Shown: positions 26,226-37,540 of the stretch, piece by piece
How positions within the stretch are numbered: the first letter of the stretch is position 1
How the letters are laid out: every line of letters begins with the position of its first letter
NCBI GenBank assembly: GCA_003427395.1
Contig: BFEA01000083.1
Coordinates: 2,139,280 to 2,203,279 of the forward strand
DNA: 64,000 nt
Reading direction: 5' to 3'
Origin: Chara braunii
Taxonomy: Eukaryota > Streptophyta > Charophyceae > Charales > Characeae
Made by a program: the position numbers and the translations under genes
The notes under the pieces: model-generated
What the model saw: only the letters and a program-made list of their open reading frames with translations
What the model was told of the DNA's origin: nothing
The model's database searches: none

Positions 26226-27063
26226 TTAATCTATCCATCCTCTGCCATAACCCTGTCCGTTCCATGACCCATTCCTCTACCAAACCCCCTTCCATAGCCT
26301 TGGTCGTAACCACGACCATATCCTTGCTGATATTCTTGCCCTACCGGATTTGCACCCTTTGTACCTGACCCCAGTTTCCACCTTGATACCCACTTCCTCT
26401 ATTTATTGCTCCTCGTTTCCCTGGTCCCTGATTTCTACCAGCATTCCTGCCTCGTCCACGTCCTTGCCCTTGTCCTTGTCCTTGTCCTTGTCCTTGTCCT
26501 TGGGACCTATTCTGGTTTTGGCCACCTTGGCGACTCGATCCCGGTTGGTTCTGCCCTGTTAGTTGGAGTTGTCCCGCGTTTTGGTCTCCTCCCAAATTCT
26601 AATTCTGAGGTAACATGGGAAATGAACCTTGCGTAGGCCATGGTCCTATCGGGAAATACCCGGGCCATGCTCCCATAGGTGGACCCACGGGCCATTGACC
26701 ATATCGTGCTGTGCTCGTTGACAGCTCTTGTCCATACTGGACTATCGCTTGTTGAGTTACTTGCCCTTTTCCCGAGCCTTGTCCTCTGATAGCGAGATTC
26801 TTAGCCTTTCTTCGACAGTTTGTTAATTTGACCGCTTCTTCCGGTCTCCTCCTTCGACATCTTCCTTTCCATCTTCCTCTTCCTTCCTTCTCTTTCCTGA
26901 TGGTTGTCACTGTTTATACTTTCGATGGTGTTACTCTTTCCCTAAGCTCTTTTATCTCATTTGTCATATTGCTCAACACTCCTCCAAGTACACTATCCGT
27001 TCCTTGGATCGTCCCTATTGCCTTTCTTTTCTTTCGTTCGACCTTAATTTGGTAATGGAACAC
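26226..27063 (-). pseudogene. Gag C-terminal Gly/Gln/Arg-rich region of the giant element
   Basis: Several short frames hold a helical segment (SNMTNEIKELRERV), a basic stretch, a Pro/Gly/Trp-rich stretch (GPPMGAWPGYFPIGPWP) and a Gly-Gln/Gly-Arg tract encoded by a (TCCTTG)n hexamer run at about 26,462-26,504. Stops lie near 27,064, 26,911, 26,596 and 26,341. The composition fits the linker between capsid and the zinc knuckle of plant gypsy Gag. The Gly-Gln tract looks like a recent microsatellite expansion inside a coding region. Confidence 0.6.
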
Positions 27064-27684
27064 TTAGTCCATGTTTCCTGCCGCGATGTTCCTCTTTATG
27101 GTTTCCCAGGTTGTCTTCCTCTCGGCGGTTCCCCCTCGGGTTAACTCCATCGCCTCATACCCAGAGAATTTTCCTAGGAATATGACGCACTGCATCTCTT
27201 CAGGCATCCCCGGGACCCTCTCGGCTGTCTTTTTGAATGTGTTGGCGAACGCCTTGATCGTGGTGAAATCATCTCTGTTCATGTTATAGAGATGGTCAAT
27301 AGTGAGCAAGCGATCTCCTAACTTAAACGTCTTTTGCATGCCCCTTTTAAACTCAGCCCAATCATTGTTGGACTTTCTCACTACCTCTTATACGCGAGAT
27401 GTGCATTCCCACCATACGTACTCGAACAACTGGGCAAACTTCTCGGCTGGTGTCAATTGGTTGAAGATTTGCTCGAGTAGTTCTAACCAATGAGTCACCC
27501 TATCCCCCTTGAAAGGGAAGATGTCTATTCTCGGTAGGTTAGACCTCTTTATCGTTCTCTTTTCTAGTAACTTGACGATTTTCGCCGCGGTGATCGGCGG
27601 CCCTCCATTGGCGCTGACAATCGCCCATCTTTTCCCCTTTTCTATCTTGGTTCCTGCTAGACCGTAGACTTTGCTAAAATACAC
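27064..27684 (-). pseudogene. Gag capsid domain of the giant element
   Basis: Two adjoining frames in one phase, separated by a TAA at about 27,388, form a retrotransposon-gag domain. The first has LPRIDIFPFKGDRVTHWLEL and LTPAEKFAQLFEYV. The second has WAEFKRGMQKTF, TIKAFANTFKKTAERVPGM and FLGKFSGYEAMEL, the pattern of the gag capsid helices in plant Ty3/gypsy elements. Capsid assembles the particle that packages the RNA. A Gag is interrupted here, so particles would have to come from another copy. Confidence 0.8.
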
Positions 27685-27869
27685 AAAACGATCATTGATC
27701 CACCCCTCTCGTCACTATCTTGACGTATCTTTTACTCTTGTCACTTGTCCTTACCCCATATGACTTTTCATACCCCCTTCCTCTCAACCGAGTATTTCTT
27801 TTAGGAGCACCCAGTCCCCGTGCCAAAAGCTTCTAACCATCAAAATAAAAAAGGGATTTCATCTATAAA

Positions 27870-28561
27870 TTATTCAATACATGCCTCCCGGCAAAGATTG
27901 CGCCAGTAGGTCGAGATATCTTCAAAATGGTAGATGCGTAGGTACGTGTTTACTACGCATAGTACGTTATAGGAATCCCTTTCTTTTAATCTTGGTCCCA
28001 TTTCTAAGTATAGACGGTAAAGAAGTTTCGACGCCTCGAACTCGAAGCCCAACTCTGGAACGGATTGTGCTGCGAGTACCGCTCGTTCCACATTCTCTAT
28101 TCCCCAAAATGCTTCATTGATTATGAAATTCGGAAACGTGGTTTTAACGTACTTCATCAGATATGTGAATTCGGCTTCCCACTTAGCATCGATTGATTTT
28201 ACAACCTCCCCTTCTTCTCCCAGTACATCTTCCTTGAAAATGTGTCAAGGGCCATTCCGGCTATCAACACGTACTTAGAGACGGGGTGACTTTCCCCTAT
28301 CGCAAGATCAATTGCTTGAGCCCTCCAGAGAAGAGCCGACAAATAAAGGGTTACATTTACCATTGCTTGCCTTTCCCTTGTCGTCCACCCAAATTCTATC
28401 CAAAGGAAGGCTTCCTGTCCTATCGGTATCCCACACCATGAATCCATTTCTTCATCCAGGCCTATCGTTCTCTTTTGCAGTGTCATTTCAACCCCTCCTT
28501 CCTTTGGCTTGGGCAGGTTAATCAGAAAGCTCCTATCAGCGAACCATATTAAAGGAGTCAT
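27870..28561 (-). pseudogene. Pre-gag ORF1, repeat unit B (unknown function)
   Basis: Two frames (28,561-28,199 and about 28,240-27,870) joined by a frame change near 28,243 make a protein segment of about 220 residues. Landmarks are a start with WFADRSFLINLPKP, GIPIGQEAFLWIEFGW, VNVTLYLSALLWRAQAIDLAIG, then FPNFIINEAFWGIENVERAV and LLYRLYLEMGPRLKERDSYN. It is clearly related to unit A (28,721-29,377). I do not recognise a family. It lies between the primer-binding site and gag, where Ogre-type plant elements also carry an extra ORF of unknown role. The run of hydrophobic and aromatic positions suggests a folded globular domain, not a disordered linker. Confidence 0.6.
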
Positions 28562-28720
28562 CCTGGTATTCCTGTTACAACAGCCGAAGAAAGAACCTTT
28601 CCTTTCTTAGTAACCGCTCAATTTCTCATTCCTTAATAATTGTCTTATCTCAGTCTTTCCTGAGCACCCCTTCCTATTTGCTCGAGGATACCCTGCTTCA
28701 TTTCCTCCCAGTAGACATGC

Positions 28721-29377
28721 CTATTTGCCCAATCGTGTTAACGTGCGTACGAATCGGCCCGTGATTAGTATGTTTTGCCCATCCATTTTTTCAATCAAAT
28801 GCCCTATCTCTAGGTATATGTAGTATACTAGCAGAGGGGTAGATGCGTGATATTCTCTCTCAGGTATCGCCATTGCGGCTTCCGCAGCCATTTCCACTCG
28901 GGTTCTCCCTCCGAAGGCTGCATCTACAATGAACATGGGAAGTGTTCCCCTTAGATATGCAGTTGGCGAAAGAAATTTGTTTGCCTTCCTTATCCTCACA
29001 GTTCCTACGACCCTCTCAAATCCATTCAGACTAGCATCTCTTTTTCTAGATTCGAGCGTGGATTATGTTATCCATAATAGTCTAGAGAGCGATCGATCAA
29101 TACCTAGTACTAAATTTATTATGATAGCTTGCAAATTTTCTGATGCGATGTACAGGGTAACCCACTCTACCGCACAGTTCTCACTTCTAAGCCATCCAGA
29201 CTCTATCCAGATGAAAGCTTGTTCCTCCACAGAAATCCCCCAACAATACCCTGTCTCTTCATTCTCTTCGTGGCGACTGGGAAGATTTATCATAAGGCCA
29301 CGCCTCATTTGCACGGGCTCTCTGACCGTGATTTGGTATAGGGCGGAAGCCATCCTCTGTTCGTCGGTGCACTCCAC
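28721..29377 (-). pseudogene. Pre-gag ORF1, repeat unit A (unknown function)
   Basis: One reading phase of about 219 codons with a single internal TAA (near 29,063). Landmarks are RRGLMINLP, GYCWGISVEEQAFIWIESGW, VEWVTLYIASENLQAIIINL, FLSPTAYLRGTLPMFIVDAA and LLVYYIYLEIGHLIEKMDGQ. Aligned by eye with unit B, the blocks INLP, GISV/GIPI-EQAF/QEAF-WIE-GW, VTLY and YLE.G fall in the same order and spacing, so A and B are a tandem duplication of one ORF segment. No enzyme motif is visible. Confidence 0.6.
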
Positions 29378-29759
29378 CTACCACATTACACAAACCAGCC
29401 CACATCCTTCCATTTAGCTAGCAGACTTTCAACCCTAGGATCTGACTAATTTTTCCTTTTTATTCCTCCACCTTCTTTGACACTTTTGGGCCTTATATAA
29501 TCTTCTTATACAACAAGTAAGATACTAACCCACAGATCTCTATTAGACACAATATAAACATTAAGAGTAACAGGCATATCTTTCTATCAGGAGACGCAGA
29601 CTGCGAAACCACAGGAGGATCAGGTACACGTGGTACCTCACGGGGCCCTTGTTGGTGAGGCATGGGAAAACGGTCAGCTGCCTCTCTTGAGACAGTGGGT
29701 AAGGGTTATGATGCGGGCGACTAGGCAGCTCGAAGCGTGGTGGAGATTCTCCGTAATGC
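29378..29759 (-). other. Gap between ORF1 N-terminal fragment and unit A
   Basis: No frame here shows convincing coding features. It contains A-rich stretches and several stops in the ORF1 phase. It may be a decayed ORF1 linker or an intron-like spacer; nothing further is visible. Confidence 0.3.
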
Positions 29760-29972
29760 CTAATAAGCCATTTCATCAGGGTCTGGGGTATGCATGCACC
29801 TCTCCTCTCGACACCTCCTTGCCCTCATTCCTTCGTCCTTTTCTTTTAGTCCTTCATCATCTTTTTTCCACTCCTCCCTTTGTCTGGTCAAGTCCACAGG
29901 CCTTTCAGGCGCCTTACCTTGTCTGTCGCCTCTTCCTCTACCAGTTCCGGTCCCACGGCCCTTAGGTGCAAT
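29760..29972 (-). pseudogene. Pre-gag ORF1, N-terminal RG-rich fragment
   Basis: A 70-codon frame with an Arg-Gly-rich start (APKGRGTGTGRGRGDRQGKA) is followed by a charged segment (LTRQREEWKKDDEGLKEKDE) and ends at a TAG at 29,760-29,762. The codon before Ala-Pro-Lys is ATT, where an ATG start would be natural, so the start may be lost by one base. It lies about 210 bases inside the primer-binding site, where the first ORF of the element should begin. A similar RG-rich ORF start occurs at 56,787 on the minus strand. Confidence 0.45.
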
Positions 29973-30180
29973 ATTCGTTAACTCTTAGTATAAGTAGGAC
30001 AATTGTACTTATGTGTATTTAATCCCTTTTCTACACTTAATTTATTTGGAACAACTATTATTTCCCAGTTACCATATTTCTACAAAAATCTTAACCAATT
30101 TTCGTTTTTTCTGTTTGTTGTTCAGCCAGGATCTTGCCTTACCCGAGTTCGTTCACTAAGGACCTCGGCTAGAAACGAGA

Positions 30181-30198
30181 TCCTCGGCAACGGCGCCA
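30181..30198 (-). promoter_or_regulatory. Primer-binding site, tRNA-Asp type
   Basis: On the minus strand this reads TGGCGCCGTTGCCGAGGA. From memory, the 3' end of plant tRNA-Asp(GUC) ends CCCCGGCAACGGCGCCA, whose complement is matched at 17 of 18 positions. It begins two bases inside the 5' LTR boundary at 30,201, exactly where minus-strand DNA synthesis would be primed. Athila-lineage gypsy elements of plants are known to use tRNA-Asp. Confidence 0.85.
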
Positions 30199-30749
30199 CC
30201 TGTCGCGCGCGGCGGTCCCACACCCAGACGCAGAGTAAATTTTTGTGTCGGACCTCACGGTCGTGTCACGCAGGAGTCTCCTTTGTCGCCTTTACTAAAA
30301 CACCACTCCGACCATGCGCGCGTGTTATACCTCTCGCGACTCCCTACGACAGGTTAGGGATCCCGCGAGGTACAACAGTACCTCCACCTGCGGGAGCTGT
30401 CACCATCCCTTAGGTGGGCGTATCCCTGCTGAGCTACTGACCCACGTGCGAAGGGTTTTACATGCAATCGCAGAGGTAGGCCAACCGAGGGCGTTTTCTC
30501 GATCGCCGTAGCATAGGCATACGCGAGGTAGAACGCCTGAAGACTGACCCGTATGTCGAGCCCCGAGGTGGTAACTCTCTGGACCGACTATCTAATCAGG
30601 TCGACTTCTCGGACAGTCTTCCAATGTCTCAACGTTTACTTTGCTCATCATGTGAGAATGCCAGGATTGATCCTTTTGTAGTCTCCTATTCTGTCAAACA
30701 GAAGCCTAGACAAATGACTTTCCGAGCCCGACCAACTACGATCCCATTC

Positions 30750-30752
<3 letters not shown>

Positions 30753-30818
<66 letters not shown>
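30753..30818. repeat. (TA)n expansion in the right LTR
   Basis: About 33 TA dinucleotides follow CATTCACAAA. At the matching place in the left LTR (about 1,870-1,881) there are only about five. The flanks are otherwise the same, so the difference arose after insertion or is an assembly effect. Confidence 0.85.
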
Positions 30819-30820
<2 letters not shown>

Positions 30821-31734
30821 GTATGTATGTAAATGAGGGGAGCTGACTGAGCGGTGGACCTCACTTTCATGATTGTCGTGTCCCTTTGCCCAAATATCTC
30901 AGACGATCCCAAATTCAGAAGACAACACAATGTCCAACACCTGTGCAGATGCAACAAAATCACATACACACATATAGATGCAGACACAGAATGCGCTACA
31001 AGCGTCAACCTTTAACTCAGTTATAGCAAGTCACTCACGCCCCAAAACCTTGAAAACAACATTCCTTCCTAAACCTGACTCCTTTTACCCCAGCCCTTCA
31101 CATTTTCAAAGACCTGTGAGTGTGATTTGGACAAATTTAGGTGTAGATACAAGAGGAAGATTTATCTGTTCCCTTCTTAGGTCTTGTCTTAGGTGTGGGT
31201 ATCAAGCCATGTGGAAGTTGAGTCGGAATTATACCGACCTGTTATCAAATGATAACATAATTGTTGTTCTTACGGACTTCTCCGTAAGTTCTCCGAAGTG
31301 TCGAAACCTGTAGACTCTGTGTCTTTTGTCTGACTTTTATCCTTAACTAATCGTTTGGGCTGTTGCCCTTTCGCTTAAGGTAGTGAATAATAATTAACTT
31401 CCCTTTTTACTGTTGCAATAACTCTGCATATTCTCTTCAGTATCTCATTCCTATCCTTTTCTGAATTATCCTGTCTGAGTTTCCTTCCTTTTCCGAACAC
31501 ACATGAACACATCACCTATCCAACCTGTGGGAAAATAATCTCACGGAAGGAATCAGACAAATGGATAGTCTCTCTCTGAGGCACGATCTCACTTATCCCC
31601 TCTCGGAAGAATCAGAGGTAATTAGTTAGAATTGAATAATGCTGAGTGTGGAGAAAGTTAGCGGTGGCATGGCAGACCATTCAGGATATATCCACTTGTT
31701 ACTGGATCTTGTTTGACAAGGCAAATATTGCGGG

Positions 31735-32450
31735 TCTTAGCCCATGTGTGCCAAAGCACACTTAGCGGTAGGCTTATCCTATGGTTAGCCACTGATAAGG
31801 CAGGTGTCATTGAAACCTTGCTACTCTTATATCAGACTAGTCACTGATAAGGTAGGATTTCCCTGCTACTCTTATCACTGGCTAACCCTCAATAAGGCGG
31901 GTGTCCAAGGATCCTTGCTACTCTTATCACTGACTAAGTGCTAGGATGTTTATTGATAAGGCAGGTGTCCTTGAAACCTCACTACTCTTATATAAGACTA
32001 GTCACTAATAAGGCAGGATTTCCCTGCTACTCTTATCACTGGCTAGCCCTCAATAAGGCGGGTGTCCAAGGATCCTTGCTAATCTTACCGCTGAATGAAT
32101 GTTAGGTTGATCAATGATAAGGAAGGTGTCCTTGAAACCTCACTACTATTATATCAGACTAGTCACTGATAAGGCAGGATTTCTCTGCTACTCTTATCAC
32201 TGGCTAACCCTCAATAAGGTGGGTATCCAAGGATCCTTGCTACTCTTACCACTGAAAAGATTGGATTGGTTAATGATAAGGCAGGTGTCCTTGAAACCTC
32301 GCTACTCTTATATCAGGCTAGTCACTGATAAGGCAGGAGTCCCCTGCTACTCTTATCACTGGCTAGCCCTCAATAAGGCGGGTGTTCAAGGATCCTGTCT
32401 CTTATCACTGACCAAGCGTGAGGCTCATCGAAGTTAAGGCAGACTTTCCC
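31735..32450. repeat. Higher-order tandem array in the right LTR (about 161-bp unit, 4 units)
   Basis: TGTCCTTGAAACCT or a close variant recurs at 31,804, 31,966, 32,127 and 32,286. Each unit has the same three subunits as in the left LTR array at 2,820-3,430, which has one unit fewer. Confidence 0.85.
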
Positions 32451-33242
32451 TACTATTCTTACCTCTACACAAGTCTTAACGATGGATCAAGTTATCGCCT
32501 TTGATGGCATTCGAGCCCTGAATCGTTGTTAGTTTGAGAACTTATGCTGGATGAGATGCATAATGAGAAATGATCGGTGTGATTTGTGACAAGTGATTAT
32601 AGCAAGCTCAAATCAAGGGTACCCATCATCGTTTGGATGGAGTATAGAGAGAATGATCGTGAGAGGTTGATACCTTGTATCCATACTTCCCATCAATGCC
32701 CACACAACAAGATTGCTGTACCAAGGAGCAATCAGTTTCCACTCAGCCAACCTTTTCTCTACCCGCAATCCAAGACCTTTGTCCATCCCTTAATCCTTAG
32801 AGAGTTTTTGATCCTGAATCCCTAACCCCTTATGATCATTGTTACGATGATAGCCTATATGAAACAGCAACTGGGTCGAAGTAACGTACCTCGTCGTTCC
32901 CTGCCTCCAGAGTTTCACCTGAACTCCGGCAGAGCGCCCGCAATCGCCCTGTCACTTATCATGTGTGGAATAGGAGTCCTTTGTGCATGAGTCCTGATCT
33001 CAGTAAGCCATTTGAAAATACTATTTTCACTCATGTTGCTTGAAGATGGTTATGTGCTTATGTGGGGTTTAGGCATAGGCAAGCGGAGGAGGATGAATGA
33101 GGTAAGAGTCGTCATACTTGTTGGCGCCCCTCCCTCGCTCTGCTGCCTCGCACCCCTTTTTCCCAATTCTGATTCTTATTCTAGTATGCGATCTCAAACG
33201 ATATAAATAATAATAATATTAAAAAAAAAAAAAAACTGATAA

Positions 33243-33276
<34 letters not shown>

Positions 33277-34099
33277 TCAAGGATTATGAAAACGAATGAT
33301 ATCAAAACCCGGGTTGCGAGATCATGCAGACGTCTAAATAGTTGTATACAAGCAGCAAGTATCATAGCTCTGAGCATGCAGCCGAATAAAGCAATAGAAT
33401 GAAGTAGTGAGCCAAGCTCAAGTCCTCAGGCCCATGTGAACTCCAAATGCCCCAGCCTACTTCACTCTACAACTTTACCTACAGTCTCTTCCTTCTCTCT
33501 CTCTCTGCCTCCCTTGCTGCACGTATGTCTCCTTCTGTTTGTGTATCTGTGTACCACAGTCAGCGTGTGGTGCTGTTCTCATGTAGGAGAAGGGTGAAGG
33601 AAACGAATCTTCTAATAATAATAATAGTAATAATGACAATAATAATAATGATAATAATAATTATAATTATAATTAGCTGCTAGGGACATGAATGTAGACG
33701 AAGTATTGAAATCCTCCTCGCAGAATCACACAGTCAGTCCAAGTAGCCAAAGCTAGAGTAGATAGTATAATGAAACCAAGTAGCCATCCCTTTTAAGATG
33801 ATACTACGGAATCGTGAGTCAATGTCTAAGCTCAATCGGCCACACCAACATCATACCCAATATAGTTCTCACTCTTTGAATGACGCCGGGCGTCCTATCT
33901 ACTCTACGGCCTAGTCTACAACTACAGCATGGAAGCATCAGACAACTTGACGACCAGGGAGTGATGACGTCAGTTCCAATGCTGATCTCTTTTCTACCTT
34001 TCTCCCTTGTTATCCCACGCATCGCCCTTCACCTTTTACCGTGTTTGTCACTTGTCTGCGTTCGCTGTAAATATCCGCGTGGTCGTGACTGATTGTGCC

Positions 34100-34350
34100 A
34101 TGGTATCCGTGTAGGACTGTGTGTCGGTGCCCTGTTGCGTGACTGTGTCACAGTATGTGTGACTTGTCACAGTATCCTGCTGTGTGACTGTGTCACAATA
34201 TGTGTGACTGTCACCATGTCCTGCCGTGTGACTGCTTCACAGTATGTGTGACTGTCACCGTGTCCTGCTGTGTGACTGCGTCACAATATGCGTGACTTTC
34301 ACCGTGTCCTGCTGTGTGACTGCGTCTCAATATGCGTGACTTTCACCGCA
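34100..34350. repeat. TGTGACTGTGTCACAGTATG minisatellite, right LTR
   Basis: Counterpart of the array at 5,085-5,315, with the same near-palindromic GTGACTG-TCAC core and CACCGTGTCCTGCTG spacer. The number and order of units differ slightly from the left copy. Confidence 0.75.
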
Positions 34351-34859
34351 TGCATGTGAGTAGGCCGTGTAGACTATGTGTCCGCGTGCGGGTGTGTGGT
34401 CTGCCTTGAGCTTGTGCCTGGGTCTCAGTACCTGCACCCTAGCCCAGGAAGTACAGTTGCGCCCCTTATGCCTGGCTACCGTCCAGCTGCGAACCCTTCA
34501 CGATATCCTATTGGTATGCTCGGCCTCTACTACGTCAATGCTGCTTTCTGATTGGTCAGCGTCCCATGAGTGATGTGTTGGCCTTGTTTGGCCTGTGCCC
34601 AGGGCTCAACCAACCGAGGCCCTGGGCTCAACAACTTTTCGCAGGAGTCCAGTTTCCACAACGCAATCTAACCAGTTGGCGTACTGTGTCTGTCGGATAC
34701 CCTTTTTACAAATTGTTGAATGAAAAGCTTGTTCGCGGATATTTTTGACCAGCCTTTACTTGAGGCGATCACATGTGTCTGGCCTGCCTTCACTTAGGGC
34801 GGGTACAAGGCTTGCTGCACTGCTGTTTACACACATGAAAAGTGTGAACGAGAACGAGT

Positions 34860-36589
34860 CTGATAATAGTAATAAATTAATAAAAACAAAATGCAGGGAA
34901 GATGAGTAATAGTGAATTTCAGTAATCAAACAGCATCATACATACGAGACGAGATAATCTTGGCCTCGAACGAACAACAATATTGCATCATGAGTTTCTC
35001 AAATTTATTCTCAGCAAGCCTCAAAATTCACAATGTTGGGATAGCCCCATCCTCATCAACGAAGAACCAAAGTTAGTATCCTATCTGGCGCTCGGCGCCC
35101 AGACTACGTATGGCAGATCCTGCCTATCCTATCCTATAATGCTGATGCCGACGACAACAGCTCTCCCGGGTGACGAGCAGATCCCCGCCAATGCCCCGCG
35201 CTTCAAGCACCGGGTAGGTCTCCCATATCACGTAGAGCCTCGATTCCCCTACCCCTAGATGCCACGTGGTCTTAGATCACGTAAATAATAATTAATAATA
35301 AAATAATAATAATAAATTATGAATGTGGACGAAGCACAAAAATCCGAACTGCAAAATCGCACTTGAAGTCCAAGTAGTCATAGCCAGCAAATAGCATAAT
35401 GGGACCGAGTACCTATCCATCTGAGAATGATATGACAGAATCGTGATTCAACGTCCAGCCTAATCGGGCATCACCAACAGCACAATCCAATGTAGCTCTC
35501 TCTCTTTAGCGGCACCCAACGCCCTACCTATCCTTAGCGACACTTCCTGCCTAGCCTATCTATAGTGCTGAAGTTGACGACAATAGTGCTTGTGGAGACC
35601 CGGTAAGTACCCCGCATATATGGCATGTGGTCCCAACTTTGCAAATAATGATAAATAATAAAACAATATTCCCCAATTTGCAGTAGCTGATGCAGGTCCC
35701 AGGGCTCGATCCCTAGTTCCTCACCTTACCTGTGTACAGAAACTGCGACCTGTAGGACCGCCGGTGGTAGGTAGGACCCCGTAGGTTACAGGGTAGGAGG
35801 GATTTGAACTGTAGACCTGTCGGGTAGGAGTCTAGATGGCCCAGAGGTTTTAGCTGCAGACTCCCCGAAGGGTCAAAATCGTAGCTGTAGTCTTTTCAAA
35901 GAGTCACGGTCGCAGCTAGCCCAGTCCTGAAGTGTTAAGGTCATAGCTGCAACCGCACCGAAAAGCCAAGTTCACGGCCTCCTTGAAGGACCTAGTGGTG
36001 GCCTTTCGGGGCTGCCTCAGTCTAGGCAGAGGCAAGTGACAAGTGGTGGTAGTCCACCCCGTTGAGTCAACAGTCCCAGTCCAGTCAGTCTGGTTTTGTC
36101 AAGCAAGTACCGTCTGGGACTGTATGCACCATGGGCCAGGCGGCACAGGGCAGACCAACGTGACACAAAAGTAATTCAAGAGGCCGCGCCCTGCCATTCA
36201 TTCATTCATGCGGAGGCCATGCGGGAGTGCTGCCTTAGCGCCTTGGGCTAGGAGGTCTGTAGGAGGCGCGAAGACGAAGTGGCGAGAGTGAAGCAGGATA
36301 GCCATAGCGATAGGTAGGGGCAGCCATAGCTGCCATAGCTTAGTATAGAGTGTGGTGTGTGTACTATGTGAGTGTTCTGAGTGATGTGCGTGGGACATCC
36401 AGGGTGACCCAGAGTGTGAACAGTGAGTCGTTTGGGCGCATAACTGCCAGAGCCAATTGAAAGAGAACTCTTATCTAGTTGCGACATCTCTTAAGTACTG
36501 TGTGGGCGCCTGTCGCCAGTTTGCTGTGCGGCTGTTTTTCATACAGGAAAAGTGTAAATGAGACGAGTCTGCTTTTTACTAACAATAAC

Positions 36590-36624
<35 letters not shown>

Positions 36625-37059
36625 TATTATTATAATAATAATAATTATAATAATAACAATAATAATAAAAATCAAGGAAGATGAGCAATAGCGGACTTCA
36701 GCAAACAACCAATATCATATACCCATGGCTAGATAGTCGTGACCTTGAACCAACAACAAAACTACATCACGAGTTTCACCACATAAGGGCACAACAAAAG
36801 TTCACAGTTGACAATGCTGGAACAGTCTCATCATCATCAACGGAGAACCATTGTTGATGTCCTATCTGGCGCTCGGCGCCCAGACTACGAATGGCAAATC
36901 CTACCTAGCCTATCTACAGTGCTGCTGATGACATCAATTGTTCTCTGGGTACGAGCAGATCTCTGTCAATGTTGTACGTGTCAAGAACCGGGTATGTCTC
37001 CCGCCTCACTCGCAACCTTGGTCCTCACACAGACGTAACTTGCACCCAAAACCATGCAT

Positions 37060-37098
<39 letters not shown>

Positions 37099-37486
37099 CA
37101 AAGAAAACGAGTAGCAGCAGCTTCAATAATCATACAGCATCATACACATGTGACCAGATAGTCTGATCTCGAACCAGCAGCAAAATAGCACCCCGAGTCC
37201 CCCTTTCAAGTAAGAACACAGTCAGAAGCTCATTATTGACAATGCCTGGATAGTATCTTCATCATAATCACTGAAGGACCTATGTTGCTGTCCCACTTGG
37301 CGCTCTGCGCCCTGACTAGAGATGGCAGATCCTAACTAGCCTAGACTACAGTGTCGTTGATAACATCAGCATCTTTACTGAAGTACGGGCAAATATCGAT
37401 CAATGCAGATTTGCAGCAGCCCTGTTTAGATACGGGCAATCATGATTTTCACTAATGACAATAATAATAATCATAATAATAGTAGC

Positions 37487-37536
<50 letters not shown>

Positions 37537-37540
37537 AGAT
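34860..37540. repeat. Run of microsatellite-led repeat units, right LTR
   Basis: Counterpart of 5,819-8,590. (TAA)n tracts start near 34,862, 35,283, 36,590, 37,062 and 37,456, followed by the same GGCGCTCGGCGCCCAGACTA-type bodies. The second unit is shorter here than in the left LTR: the segment around 6,490-6,640 is partly missing near 35,535-35,600. Tract lengths also differ (for example 37,062-37,097 against 8,096-8,150). Confidence 0.75.
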
